Source: Mucilaginibacter xinganensis | GTDB lineage: Bacteria; Bacteroidota; Bacteroidia; Sphingobacteriales; Sphingobacteriaceae | Reading direction: 5' to 3' | NCBI RefSeq assembly: GCF_002257585.1 | Contig: NZ_CP022743.1 | Span: 4,836,001-4,900,000 of the forward strand | Length of the DNA stretch: 64,000 nucleotides | Shown here: piece after piece, positions 53,379 through 63,301 of the stretch | How the letters are laid out: every line of letters starts with the position of its first letter | How positions within the stretch are numbered: the first letter of the stretch is position 1 | Translations under genes and position numbers: made by a program | The notes under the pieces: model-generated | Seen by the model: only the letters and a program-made list of their open reading frames with translations | Told to the model about the DNA's origin: nothing | Database searches by the model: none

Positions 53379-55946
53379 TTAGGGAGTAACAGGTTCTGAA
53401 ACGCTGCTACCTCGTCCTTTAGTATCAAACGCTCTGAATTTTACGGTGCTTTTATCTATTGTAACAGCATCGTTATATAGGTTGCTCTTTGTATCCGGGT
53501 CTTTACCGTTGGTGGTGTAACGAATAATTAAGCCCGGGAATTGAATATTGGCTTTATACTTGCCGTCCTGCAGCGTAACCCCTGGTTTTGGGATTCTATA
53601 ATTATAGCCGCCGTTGTAATAGCTTAAACGTGGCAACTCGCGTTTGCCTAACACGTTTAAAAACGTTACCCAATCTTTTTCATAAAGCGAATCGCTTTTC
53701 ATTTCGCTCTTTTCGGTGGCCCAGGCAGGGTCACTGCTCCATGCCCGTTCCGCAAATCCAAATACTCTTGGCAACAGCATGTATTCAAGGCGTTCAGTGC
53801 TTTTTATATTTTCGCCCCAAACTGCACTTTGCAGGCCTAAAATATTGCTTTTCCCATAGTCGGTCAGTCGTTGTTTGCCTATAAATATGTTCCTGTTCAG
53901 CGGCAGTCCATCCCGGTCAACCTTTGAGTTTTTAAAATAGTCAAAAGGAATAAAGGAGAAAGGTTTATCAATGTCAGAGAAAGCGCCCCAATAATAACCC
54001 GGCTCGTCAAATGATTTATAATGGGCCATATCAAAATACATATTAGTTACACAGGTAAGCACTGTTTTATACCCGGCGTTCGCCAGCTTATAGGCCAGGT
54101 CTTCGTTACCGCCGCCAAGTGTATTGTTCCAAACCTCGGCCTGCAGGTGTTCAGGCATAAAATCGGGATTAGGTACATACACAGGGTTACCATCCAAAAC
54201 AGTTTTGCGCAATGCCATTTCTTCCCATCCTGAAAGGTAAAGCCCTTTTGCCTTTACCAATTGATTTACCCTGCCGTAAAAGTAATACCATAGATCGCCG
54301 GTATTTTTAATTTCGGGATGCGTGGCTTTTATCGCGAGGTAAGCCGGCGATTTTTCCCAAACATGGGCGGGCACTTCATCACCGCCAAAGTTGATGGTTT
54401 TTAACGGCACCCCGGCTTCTTTGTACATACTTACAATATCACCAATTACGGTTTCCACAAAATTATAGGCGGATGGCAGCGATACATCAATTACATTATC
54501 TGTCCAATATTGAGCGGTGCTGTATTCTGATTTGTCGTTCGGAGCGTAAAGCAGGTATTTTTCTGCTTTAGCTTTTTTACCTTCAGCAATCAACCTATCG
54601 TAGCGGGCATTCATTGATTTAATGGCAGCACGCGCATGGCCGGGGGCTTCGATTTCCGGGATCACCAAGATATGCAATTTATCTGCATATTTAAGAATCT
54701 CTATATAATCTGCCCGCGTGTAAAAGCCGGTACCTGTTTTATTATCAAGCTCGCCCCCCGAACCGTGCGAGGCTGGTAAAAAGTGTTTGCTATCAAGCGT
54801 ATGTCCGCGTTTGGCGCCCACTGCCGTAAGTTCGGGCAGCGACGGAATTTCCAGCCTCCACCCTTCATCTTCCGTTAAATGGAAGTGAAAAACGTTTATT
54901 TTATAAAGCGCCAGCACATCAAGCACTCTGAAGATCTCCTTTTTAGGCTGAAAGTTACGGCCAACATCAAGCATGAAGGCGCGGTAACCGAAACGGGGCT
55001 CATCTTTCACTTCAACACATGGAATTTGAATTTCTTTTTGAGGATGAGCAAAAGCGGCGGGGGGAATAAGTATTTTCAGCGATTGGATGCCGTAGAAAGC
55101 CCCTGCCGGGGTTGAGGTACTAATAAAAATTCCATAGTTGGTAACTTTTAATGAATACCCTTCCGCGCCGTAACCCTTAACAAAATTTATTTGTGCTGCT
55201 TTTAAATTTTTAGATTTTGAACTTTCAGGGACCACTAATTTATCACTGATGACAGATTGGATAGATGACTTTAAAAGGCTTATTTCTTTGTTAAATACCC
55301 CATCGTCAATCACACCGGAACCTACCAAAATACTTTTATCTATTGTAAAACTCCCGCCCGTTTCCTCATAACTCACCGGGGTTGGGAAAATCTTAGTCAA
55401 TTGCTGTTCCGGCATATTTGTTATATTCTTATTCTGATCGTAAATTATTGCCGGGGTTATCAACCCTTTATAATTTGGTTTAAAGGGCTTAATGGTGAAC
55501 GCACCCGTGTTGTAACCTTTATCAGGCTGGTTGTCCCAAACTATATAAAACCCTTCTGGGCCGTCGGTAACGGTTATTACAGGGTCTTCGGCAATAAATT
55601 CGATGCGAACGGATTGCCCGGGCCTAATTTCGGTAAAAGTTGCCGTTGGCGTAAGGCTGAAAAGGTCGCCGTTTACAAATTTGATCATTGCATTTCCTGT
55701 AACCGTTTGCTCTGTAATAAGCCGTGCTGAGTTAAAATACATTTTCCAGCCACTTACGGGTAAAACATTTTTGCCATTATTGGTAATTGTAATGGCATTT
55801 AGCGATTGCGGCTTATTCTGGTAATCATTTTGCAGTGCTTCCCACGTAATACTCAAATCGTGTGCGTTAAACTTTGGTTCGTTAGCAGCCCGGGCAGCGT
55901 GGTTTAAGCAAAGCGCCATTATTAATAAAACACAGAAGTATCGCAT
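53379..55946 (-). CDS. GH20 beta-N-acetylhexosaminidase
   Basis: An 855-residue secreted enzyme: signal peptide to about residue 20, a CHB_HEX-type carbohydrate-binding domain (about 25-155), a GH20b domain, the (beta/alpha)8 catalytic domain with the Asp-Glu pair Asp523-Glu524 in N-F-G-G-D-E-V-P-A-H-V-W, and a C-terminal chitobiase-like domain with Y-T-T-N-G-K-D-P-D. It removes terminal GlcNAc or GalNAc from chitooligosaccharides, peptidoglycan fragments or glycans by substrate-assisted catalysis. It is convergent with the TonB receptor and not part of a visible SusCD locus. Confidence 0.94.
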   Translation of the reverse strand: MRYFCVLLIMALCLNHAARAANEPKFNAHDLSITWEALQNDYQNKPQSLNAITITNNGKNVLPVSGWKMYFNSARLITEQTVTGNAMIKFVNGDLFSLTPTATFTEIRPGQSVRIEFIAEDPVITVTDGPEGFYIVWDNQPDKGYNTGAFTIKPFKPNYKGLITPAIIYDQNKNITNMPEQQLTKIFPTPVSYEETGGSFTIDKSILVGSGVIDDGVFNKEISLLKSSIQSVISDKLVVPESSKSKNLKAAQINFVKGYGAEGYSLKVTNYGIFISTSTPAGAFYGIQSLKILIPPAAFAHPQKEIQIPCVEVKDEPRFGYRAFMLDVGRNFQPKKEIFRVLDVLALYKINVFHFHLTEDEGWRLEIPSLPELTAVGAKRGHTLDSKHFLPASHGSGGELDNKTGTGFYTRADYIEILKYADKLHILVIPEIEAPGHARAAIKSMNARYDRLIAEGKKAKAEKYLLYAPNDKSEYSTAQYWTDNVIDVSLPSAYNFVETVIGDIVSMYKEAGVPLKTINFGGDEVPAHVWEKSPAYLAIKATHPEIKNTGDLWYYFYGRVNQLVKAKGLYLSGWEEMALRKTVLDGNPVYVPNPDFMPEHLQAEVWNNTLGGGNEDLAYKLANAGYKTVLTCVTNMYFDMAHYKSFDEPGYYWGAFSDIDKPFSFIPFDYFKNSKVDRDGLPLNRNIFIGKQRLTDYGKSNILGLQSAVWGENIKSTERLEYMLLPRVFGFAERAWSSDPAWATEKSEMKSDSLYEKDWVTFLNVLGKRELPRLSYYNGGYNYRIPKPGVTLQDGKYKANIQFPGLIIRYTTNGKDPDTKSNLYNDAVTIDKSTVKFRAFDTKGRGSSVSEPVTP

Positions 55947-56280
55947 AAAATAATTATTAGGTTGTGAATGAGGTAGTAAATATAAACTATTTATAAAAAT
56001 TCAATAACTTTTTAAAATATTTTAAAAAGTGTATTTATGACGCGTAAAAGACTCCATAACCGACGGGCGGCTTGTGAATACCGATTAAAGCCTTTTTGTG
56101 CACGATTAATACGGTTAAACCATCTATAAATTGGTAAAACACTGCTAAACGATTGATTTTTGGCATCGGTCTATTTTGTATAAGCGGTGGTCTATTTAGT
56201 TTTTTCAGACGGCTAAATACTTGTTGCTTTGAATATTGAAAACAACAAACACACAAAATCAACCACTAAAAAACAAGAAA
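55947..56280. other. Divergent intergenic region
   Basis: About 330 bases between the GH20 and GIN-domain genes, AT-rich near 55960-56030. It must hold both promoters; TTGTTGCTTTG at about 56221 resembles a -7 region but is not a full match. Nothing else was seen. Confidence 0.4.
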
Positions 56281-56886
56281 ATGAAAACATCAATTTTAAC
56301 CATCGCAATCCTTTTCGCAACTATATTAGGCATCAGTCAATCATCTTACGCGGCAAGCGGCAGTAACCTTGAAGAAACAACTACCATAACAAACGTAAGC
56401 AACATCAGTGAAATTGAAATACATGGCAATGTGGAACTTTACTTATCAGACGGTGCGGCTGACCAGGTAAAAGTTTACAATAAATACTACTCGGACAACG
56501 CATTGGTACAGGATCAAAATGGCTTACTCCGAATTTCATCATACAGCACGCAAAGGCTTAGAGTTTGGGTAACTGTTAGCCAGCTTCAAAAACTAAGTAT
56601 TTATGACAACGTGCTGGTAAAATCATTTGGAAAAATTTCATCCATTGACCTGGATGTAAAATTGTACAACAACGCGGCAGCGCAACTGGACATGGACACA
56701 TTTGCAGCGAGCATATCTTTAAATGACCAGACCAAAGCCGACCTTAAGGGTAACATTACTGAAGGCAAACTAAAATATGATCAATCTGCTTTTTTAAACA
56801 TCAGTCAATTAAACATCCAGCATCTTACTAAAACAGAAAATTTCAACATGGATGATAATAGCTTGGCTGAACTCGCCGTCATTTGA
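56281..56886 (+). CDS. GIN-domain (DUF2807) exported protein
   Basis: The ATG at 56281 starts a signal peptide (M-K-T-S-I-L-T-I-A-I-L-F-A-T-I-L-G-I, cleaved near S-S-Y-A-A); 15 more codons open upstream. The 201-residue product is a right-handed beta-helix-like repeat of the putative auto-transporter adhesin head GIN family: I-E-I-H-G-N-V-E-L-Y-L-S-D-G and repeated short beta strands with D-x-x-x-K-L-Y-N-N. Role is unknown, with adhesion suggested by the family name only. It has its own terminator. Confidence 0.85.
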   Translation: MKTSILTIAILFATILGISQSSYAASGSNLEETTTITNVSNISEIEIHGNVELYLSDGAADQVKVYNKYYSDNALVQDQNGLLRISSYSTQRLRVWVTVSQLQKLSIYDNVLVKSFGKISSIDLDVKLYNNAAAQLDMDTFAASISLNDQTKADLKGNITEGKLKYDQSAFLNISQLNIQHLTKTENFNMDDNSLAELAVI

Positions 56887-56899
56887 ATTGGCATCCTTG

Positions 56900-56940
56900 A
56901 AAAAACCCCCGCTGAACATTTGTTTCACCGGGAGTTTTTT
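56900..56940 (+). terminator. Strong terminator of the GIN-domain gene
   Basis: AAAAAACCCCCGCTGAA (56900-56916) pairs with TTCACCGGGAGTTTTTT (56924-56940), 15 of 17 positions matching, followed by T-rich sequence; 14 bases after the stop. Confidence 0.85.
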
Positions 56941-57110
56941 ATTGACGTTTCAGGATACTTAAAAAATAAAAAGAGATTGTTTTTTTACTTTAACTATACG
57001 TTAAAATACGATAACAGATATTCCTCTTACTATTAGTTTCCCTATTTTAGCTATGCTAAATTGAGCGATCAAGATTTTGCATTACCTGATTTTGCCGGAA
57101 ACACATATTT

Positions 57111-60100
57111 ATGAGCCAATCCATTAAAAAAAACTCATTCAAATCATTCAAAATAGCCGGTATTGCCATCGGGAGTTTAATCATCCTTTTATTTGCGCTG
57201 CCCTACTTATTTCCGCAAACGGTTAGCAATAAAATAAAGCAATGGGCCAATGGCAGTATTAACGGGCAACTGGAGTTTTCAAAAACAGGACTATCGTTCT
57301 TTAAGCATTTCCCCAATCTTACCCTTACACTGTATGACCTTGATCTTAAGGGCAGCGCCCCGTTTCAAAAAGACACGCTGGTTGCAGCCAAAGAAGTTTC
57401 GTTTGGAATTGACCTGAGCACGCTATTTCAAAAAAAACTTACCATAAACAAAATTTTCCTTAGTAATGCCTTCATTAATATCCAATCGGACAGTTTAGGG
57501 CGGGTAAATTATAACGTTTATAAATCAAAAAATGAGGCCAAAGCTCCTGTCGATACCGGAAGTGCGTCCTTAGGTATTAACCAGATCCTGATTGAAAATA
57601 GCCGCCTTGTTTATAACGACCGCTCGTTACCCATGAAATTTGTTGCCCGCGGTGTTAATTATACCGGGAAAGGTGATTTGAGTAAAGATGTATTTGACCT
57701 TTATACCCACACCGAAATGCAATCGGTAGATTTTTATTATTTTGATGTGCCTTACGTACTTAATAAAAAGCTGAATGCCGATCTCATCACAAAGATAAAT
57801 ACCAAATCACTCGCCTTCGTTTTTCAAAAGAACGACCTGCTGCTTAACAAACTGCCCGTGAATTTTATAGGGAAGTTTGCGTTTTTGAAAAATGGATACA
57901 GTATGGATTTTAACGTAAACTCAGATGACAGCGATTTGCATGATATTATAACGGCCTTACCTCCCGAATATTTAAAATGGCTGGATAAAACAGATGTTAA
58001 AGGTACCGGGAACATCAAGCTTAAACTGGCGGGCTTATATAATGCGGCCGATAGCACGCTACCCAGCCTTAGCTTAAAAGTAAAGATTCGTAACGGGTAT
58101 ATAAACAATCAAAAATCCCCGTCACCGGTTAGTAACCTGTACATGGATTTTGAAACACAATTACCCGGCCTCGATCCTGATAGTTTAAAAGTTAATTTAG
58201 ACTCGCTGCATTTTAACATGGGCAAGGATTATTTAAATGCTATATTAAAAATTAAAGGTGCTAAAACGCCTGACATTTATGCCAAAATAAACAGCGAACT
58301 TGACCTTGAAAAATGGAACATGGCATTTGGGATAAAGGCCGTCACTTTAAAGGGCCAATATGCACTGCACTTACTGGCGCAGGGAAAATATGCCACAAGT
58401 ATCAGGCGGACCAGAGGCATTCACCCAAGGGTTGATACCGTTATTACCAGCATACCGAAATTCAACCTAAAATCCGCATTCAGTAACGGATACATCAAAT
58501 ATGCAAAGCTGCCGGAAGCAGTGAAGAATATTAGCTTTAATGTGAACGCCGCGTGCCCGGATAATAACTACCAGCACAGCAGCTTTGATATTGACAACCT
58601 TAATGCAAACGTTTTGAACAACTTTATAAAGGGAAGTTTTAAAATGACCGCAGGGCCGGGCTTCCCGGTTAATGCACAATTGCAGGCTAAATTTAACCTT
58701 GCCGACCTCAAAAAAGTTTACCCTGTTGACAGTCTCGGGATTGCACTCGCCGGAAATCTTAATGCTGATCTGCAGACCAAAGGGCATTATTTACCAGCCA
58801 GGAAGATTTTCCCGGTTACTAAAGTGAATGTTGTGCTGCAAAACGGCTCAATCCAAACTAAATACTACCCTCACCCCATTCAAAACATACAGGTAAATAC
58901 AAGTATCACCAATAGCACCGGAACACTGGCGGGGCTTAAGGTTAATATAAAGCCTGTATCATTTGTGTTTGAAGGCAAGCCTTTCACATTTAAGGCCGAT
59001 CTGAAAAACTTTGACAACATCGATTATAAAATCGCCTCGTCGGGCACACTTGATATAGGCAAAATTTACCAGGTATTTGCCATTAAGGGTTATAATGTGA
59101 AGGGGCAAATAAAAACCAGGTTATCGTTAAGAGGCAGGCAAAGCGATGCCACTGCCGGCAATTATGCAAAGCTTCATAATTCAGGTACGATGGATGTTAG
59201 AGACGTGACGCTCACTTCTGACCTTTTCCCTAAACCATTTTTGATTAACAACGGTAAATTTAGCTTTAAAGAGGATAAAATGATGTTCGACGCTTTTAAA
59301 GCTACTTATGGTCAATCAATTATAACCTTAAACGGCGCGCTTTCAAACGTTATTGAGTATGCGACCAAGCCGGGCGCAACGCTTAAAGGCGACTTAAACT
59401 TTGAAAGCCCTATTTTTATCGTTGATGATTTTATGGCTTTTGCGAATACCTCACCAACGCAAAGCGGGCACCGCGGATCAGCTGTATCAGGGGTTGTTAT
59501 GGTCCCTAAAACATTGGATTTAAATCTTACAGCCGATGTAAAAAAAGTGAGGTACAATGGGATGGACCTGAAAGACGCCAAAGGGCAAATGACCATTAGC
59601 AATGGTAACATTGTTTTAAAACAAACCGGCTTTACCATAATTGATGCCCCTGTAACAATGGATGCCACCTATAGCAGCCTAAGCACAAAAAAGGCGTTGT
59701 TTGATTACCATATCAGCGCTAAAGAGTTTGATATAAAACGAGCTTATAATGAGATCAGGCTATTTCATGACATGGCCTCTTCTGCAAAAAGCGCTTCAGG
59801 GCAGGTAGCACTTGATTACCAGTTAAAAGGAAGGCTAAACGCTAATATGCAACCAGTATATCCATCGTTAAAAGGCAGAGGTGTACTATCTGTTAAAAAA
59901 GTATCGGTACACGGGTTTAAGCTTTTTAATAGCGTAAGCAATAAAACAGATCATAAAATTGACAGCGGTGATGTTTCAAAAGTAAATATTGAAACTACTA
60001 TAGCCAATAATATCATCAACATTAAACAAACCAGGATGCGTATGGCCGGGTTCAGGCTTAAATTTTCGGGACAGGTTAGTTTCGATAATGTATTGAACCT

Positions 60101-60242
60101 TCAATTCAGGCTGGGGTTGCCCCCTTTTGGTATTTTTGGGATTCCGATGACCATTACCGGAACACAGGCGAACCCAAAGATCCGTTTAGGAAAGGCAAAA
60201 AAAGACGACGAGATTAAGGAGACAGAGGATAACGGAGAATAA
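57111..60242 (+). CDS. AsmA-family large envelope protein
   Basis: A 1043-residue protein with one N-terminal membrane helix (about 17-33: I-A-G-I-A-I-G-S-L-I-I-L-L-F-A-L) and a very long, repetitive beta-rich periplasmic part, the AsmA/TamB-like bridge layout. The C-terminus has the AsmA-like end: F-R-L-G-L-P-P-F-G-I-F-G-I-P-M-T-I-T-G-T, then an acidic Lys/Glu-rich tail. Family members in E. coli (TamB, YdbH, YhdP) carry phospholipids between membranes or help outer-membrane assembly; the same is likely here. It is monocistronic and convergent with the TPR gene. Confidence 0.88.
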   Translation: MSQSIKKNSFKSFKIAGIAIGSLIILLFALPYLFPQTVSNKIKQWANGSINGQLEFSKTGLSFFKHFPNLTLTLYDLDLKGSAPFQKDTLVAAKEVSFGIDLSTLFQKKLTINKIFLSNAFINIQSDSLGRVNYNVYKSKNEAKAPVDTGSASLGINQILIENSRLVYNDRSLPMKFVARGVNYTGKGDLSKDVFDLYTHTEMQSVDFYYFDVPYVLNKKLNADLITKINTKSLAFVFQKNDLLLNKLPVNFIGKFAFLKNGYSMDFNVNSDDSDLHDIITALPPEYLKWLDKTDVKGTGNIKLKLAGLYNAADSTLPSLSLKVKIRNGYINNQKSPSPVSNLYMDFETQLPGLDPDSLKVNLDSLHFNMGKDYLNAILKIKGAKTPDIYAKINSELDLEKWNMAFGIKAVTLKGQYALHLLAQGKYATSIRRTRGIHPRVDTVITSIPKFNLKSAFSNGYIKYAKLPEAVKNISFNVNAACPDNNYQHSSFDIDNLNANVLNNFIKGSFKMTAGPGFPVNAQLQAKFNLADLKKVYPVDSLGIALAGNLNADLQTKGHYLPARKIFPVTKVNVVLQNGSIQTKYYPHPIQNIQVNTSITNSTGTLAGLKVNIKPVSFVFEGKPFTFKADLKNFDNIDYKIASSGTLDIGKIYQVFAIKGYNVKGQIKTRLSLRGRQSDATAGNYAKLHNSGTMDVRDVTLTSDLFPKPFLINNGKFSFKEDKMMFDAFKATYGQSIITLNGALSNVIEYATKPGATLKGDLNFESPIFIVDDFMAFANTSPTQSGHRGSAVSGVVMVPKTLDLNLTADVKKVRYNGMDLKDAKGQMTISNGNIVLKQTGFTIIDAPVTMDATYSSLSTKKALFDYHISAKEFDIKRAYNEIRLFHDMASSAKSASGQVALDYQLKGRLNANMQPVYPSLKGRGVLSVKKVSVHGFKLFNSVSNKTDHKIDSGDVSKVNIETTIANNIINIKQTRMRMAGFRLKFSGQVSFDNVLNLQFRLGLPPFGIFGIPMTITGTQANPKIRLGKAKKDDEIKETEDNGE

Positions 60243-60260
60243 CGGCCGGGAACCACACGA

Positions 60261-61637
60261 CTATTTTCCTGGATTAGCCGCAGGCTTACTTTTTCCGCTT
60301 GTTTGAGGTTGATGATGTTTCACATTAACAAGTTTTTGCTTTAACCAATGGGTTAGCCGGTGATGCATGGGCACCAATATTGCTGCTAAAATTACCAGTA
60401 TTACTAACTCAAGTACCGGCAAATGGTTGCTGATCTGCTGTACAAGCGGATGGATCAGCAACGTAATAAATTCAAAAACCAGCAAAAGCGAAGTTACACC
60501 CATAAATTCTATCACCTTTGGGTGCGTGTGGCTTTTGCTTAACACTAATAATATTAAAAAGAAGAACGGGATAAAGACGGCAATGGCTATCAATTGCAGG
60601 TTAAAGATCCGTTTTTCAGATTCGCGTTTTTCTTCTTCTCTAATTTCCTCCTGCCTGGTAGTTTCGTTAAAACTTAAGGTCTGGATCTGTTTTATTCTCT
60701 CAGCATTAAACATGCTGTCTTTGGCAGCGTTCGCGATTTTAAGATACCTTAACTCCAGGTGTTCATTTTTACCGGAATAAGTATGCGCCAGCAGGTCGCT
60801 GGCATTAAAAATACCTTCTGCATATTGGCTCTTATTTGCGGCATCAAGCGCGTAGTCGGCATAAACAATGCTTGAATCAGCCTGTTCCGCCTTTTTGTAC
60901 AACCGGGCGATGCTGTTATAGGTATCGGCCAATCCGCTTTTATCGTTGTTTTTAATGGCATATTGTACGCTCAATCTATAATAATCAAGCGCCAGATCTT
61001 TATGCCCCATTTTATAATTGATATCCCCTAAAATTGACAACGTATTCTGCAATGTTGTTTGATCGTTCATTGCCTGTTGAATAGTATAGGCTTGCATTTC
61101 AAAATTCAACGCAGAATCTATCTTGTTAAGTTTAATGTAGCAATTGCCGATATTTGAAAGAATAGCGCTTAAACTCTTCCGGTCATGAATTGACTCAGCA
61201 ATTGTTTTGGCCTTGAAATGATACTTTAAGGCTTTGTTATTGTCGTTTTGATCTGAGTAGATAATGCCTATATTATTCAGGCTTGCCAACTCGCCGGACA
61301 GGTCTTTAATCTCCTCCCTTATTTTCAAAGAGGCAAGAAAAACCGAAAGCGCCTTATCATATTTTCCATGCTGCATCAACACAACGCCCAGCCTGTTCAG
61401 GCAATCGCCTTCGCCCTTACTGTAATTAATGGTTCTTGAAATATCAAGTCCCTGTTGGGCATAAATCAAAGCACTGTCGGGCCGCACTGATTGTACAAGA
61501 AGGCTCCGCTTTACAAGTAGCCTTACTTTCAGCGTGTCGCCACCGGGAGATTCAGCATAAAATTTTACCGAATTAATAACATTTACCCGCCCGCATAAAA
61601 AATTAAAAAGAAAGCATAGAAAAAGAATAAAACCCAT
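60261..61637 (-). CDS. TPR-repeat membrane protein without output domain
   Basis: A 458-residue protein with an N-terminal hydrophobic stretch (signal or anchor, about 1-14), then about seven tetratricopeptide repeats (e.g. A-L-S-V-F-L-A-S-L-K-I-R, G-N-C-Y-I-K-L-N-K-I-D-S-A-L) to residue 300, a charged coiled linker (E-E-I-R-E-E-E-K-R-E-S-E-K-R) and three hydrophobic helices at 343-430. In Bacteroidota such TPR parts often precede a histidine kinase; here the kinase is replaced by the membrane segment and a short basic tail. A scaffold or sensor function is inferred. A small repeat-peptide gene lies 80 bases upstream on the same strand. Confidence 0.82.
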   Translation of the reverse strand: MGFILFLCFLFNFLCGRVNVINSVKFYAESPGGDTLKVRLLVKRSLLVQSVRPDSALIYAQQGLDISRTINYSKGEGDCLNRLGVVLMQHGKYDKALSVFLASLKIREEIKDLSGELASLNNIGIIYSDQNDNNKALKYHFKAKTIAESIHDRKSLSAILSNIGNCYIKLNKIDSALNFEMQAYTIQQAMNDQTTLQNTLSILGDINYKMGHKDLALDYYRLSVQYAIKNNDKSGLADTYNSIARLYKKAEQADSSIVYADYALDAANKSQYAEGIFNASDLLAHTYSGKNEHLELRYLKIANAAKDSMFNAERIKQIQTLSFNETTRQEEIREEEKRESEKRIFNLQLIAIAVFIPFFFLILLVLSKSHTHPKVIEFMGVTSLLLVFEFITLLIHPLVQQISNHLPVLELVILVILAAILVPMHHRLTHWLKQKLVNVKHHQPQTSGKSKPAANPGK

Positions 61638-61718
61638 TTTCCGGTTAAATAAGTGGATGAGTTAAACAGTTAAGGGATGAAAAAGACGGGCAAATTAGCA
61701 CAAAGCAGCTTTACCTGC

Positions 61719-61892
61719 TTATTCAGCTTGCGCTTCCGGTTTCTCCTCATCAGGCGCAGCTGCCTCATTTTCTGCCGTGGCATCAATTTCAGGGGCATTG
61801 TCCAACCCTATGGGCGTACTTTTGTCTTTAAATCCTATAGGTGTATTTTTATCAATAAAACTACTCCGGGTATCATCACCAAGCTCTGCCAT
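61719..61892 (-). CDS. 57-residue acidic peptide with DKxTPIG repeat
   Basis: An ATG at 61892 opens a 57-codon frame: M-A-E-L-G-D-D-T-R-S, then two copies of a short unit, D-K-N-T-P-I-G-F and D-K-S-T-P-I-G-L, and an acidic Ala/Glu/Pro-rich tail (A-A-A-P-D-E-E-K-P-E-A-Q). There is no signal peptide. The repeat and biased composition argue for a real gene over the competing frame on the plus strand, which is Cys/Arg/Phe-rich and typical of an antisense reading. No family was recognised. It lies upstream of the TPR gene on the same strand. Confidence 0.6.
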   Translation of the reverse strand: MAELGDDTRSSFIDKNTPIGFKDKSTPIGLDNAPEIDATAENEAAAPDEEKPEAQAE

Positions 61893-62140
61893 GATCTTAA
61901 GAATTTAATAATTTACCAATATTAGTATTCTATAAAAATAAGAATATTCATATTAAGAAACAATATTTTGTATTTATTTAATAAACAGAAATACAGTCAT
62001 AACGTTTTATCCCTCAAGGTAGTAGCTAAGCTAATTTAATAACTATAACAATGATCTTCTTTTAAATAACATGGTTATTTAAAAGCCCGGTAGCAAAAAA
62101 ATATTAATACATTAACACAACCGACAAATATAAATATCCA

Positions 62141-62758
62141 TCATATTTGAACCTGGTGAATAGGGTACACAAATTCTAGGTAAAGGAAGAAAAATGCGAT
62201 AGCCATGGCCAGGATGATAAGACCAATAACCGCTGAATTGATTTTTATCCCGTCTTTGCTGATTTCGAACGTATTGCTACCTGACAAAGATATATCCGTT
62301 TCAGTTTTTTCGTCGGCAGAAGTATTTGTAATTGTTGAGATAGCATCGGATCCCTGCGAGACGATTGCCCTTTTGGCATCATGATGTTTTCGCAGCATCT
62401 CGTGGGTAAATTCGAACTGTTTATAGGATAAAAACAAACCGGTAAGCACAATAAATATTACTACAATAAATATAATCATTGACATAATGTATTGTAAATT
62501 AAACACCTTTCGCCAGTGTTTATTTATAAACTCAGCTTGCTTCAAATTTATCTCCCGGATTTTCTTATTGTAAACTTCATCTGTATAATTAACTGAAGCC
62601 GATGAGGCATGATCGTAATCTTCGGAATCCCGATCCATCAATGAAAGTGCGGCATTTGGCTGCATTTTATTGTTTGACTGTGCAGGGTTAGCGCTTGAAA
62701 TGACAGCGTTAAAAAAGCAAACAAAAAATATTAAAATTAATTTCGCCCCAGTCATCAT
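62141..62758 (-). CDS. Hypothetical exported membrane protein
   Basis: A 205-residue protein with a signal peptide (M-M-T-G-A-K-L-I-L-I-F-F-V-C-F-F), a polar region, a membrane helix near 90-112 (M-S-M-I-I-F-I-V-V-I-F-I-V-L-T-G-L-F), a cytoplasmic part with F-E-I-S-K-D-G-I-K-I-N-S, and a last helix near 175-195. No family was recognised. It follows a Pro-rich exported protein by 13 bases on the same strand, so the two probably share a transcript and an envelope task. Confidence 0.65.
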   Translation of the reverse strand: MMTGAKLILIFFVCFFNAVISSANPAQSNNKMQPNAALSLMDRDSEDYDHASSASVNYTDEVYNKKIREINLKQAEFINKHWRKVFNLQYIMSMIIFIVVIFIVLTGLFLSYKQFEFTHEMLRKHHDAKRAIVSQGSDAISTITNTSADEKTETDISLSGSNTFEISKDGIKINSAVIGLIILAMAIAFFFLYLEFVYPIHQVQI

Positions 62759-62771
62759 AAGCTACTTATAT

Positions 62772-63107
62772 TTATTTTAAAAATATTTTATAATATTTTT
62801 TTCTGACTTTTAACAATCCAAAAGGATTACCCGACGGCACGAGTTTCGCTTCCTTTTTACGATAAAGGGTAAAGTCGCGGTCATTTAATATATGTGCTAT
62901 TTTCAATAAATAGTCGTTAGCTTCTTTGAGCACCGCAACGGTATCTGCAACATTAACAGGAACATCCATCTGCATTTTAGGCATAGGCATCGTTGCGGGA
63001 GGTGGCGGTGGCGTCGGTGGTGGGGATTGAGGCGCGCGATGCTGTTGAGCCTTTACAACTACAATGCCCAATACAAAAGCACCTGTTATTACAAATTTAA
63101 TTTTCAT
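62772..63107 (-). CDS. Hypothetical Pro-rich exported protein
   Basis: A 111-residue protein with a signal peptide (M-K-I-K-F-V-I-T-G-A-F-V-L-G-I-V-V-V-K-A), a Pro-rich run (about 26-45, P-P-P-T-P-P-P-P-P), a Met-rich stretch (M-P-M-P-K-M-Q-M) and a helical, basic C-terminal part ending K-K-Y-Y-K-I-F. The Met-rich run could bind Cu(I), a speculation. No family was recognised. It is the upstream gene of the pair with the 205-residue membrane protein. Confidence 0.6.
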   Translation of the reverse strand: MKIKFVITGAFVLGIVVVKAQQHRAPQSPPPTPPPPPATMPMPKMQMDVPVNVADTVAVLKEANDYLLKIAHILNDRDFTLYRKKEAKLVPSGNPFGLLKVRKKYYKIFLK

Positions 63108-63301
63108 AATGAGATTAATGCAAATAGGGCATATCTAAGTTAAAAAATATATTTTTAAATAATAATATATTTTTTAACTTATTATTAGCTTATATATCCA
63201 ACTTCTTATAAGTTACCGGCAAGTCAAATTGCCAGGCAATTAAGCTGAATGCACTTATTTTGCCTATCTTAGTATATAGAATCGATAGAAGTTGAATTTA
63301 T

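Noticed and set aside
61677-61925. 82-codon plus-strand frame over the repeat-peptide gene
   Set aside because: Its product is rich in Cys, Arg and Phe with no domain signs; the minus-strand frame has the repeat and biased composition of a real protein.
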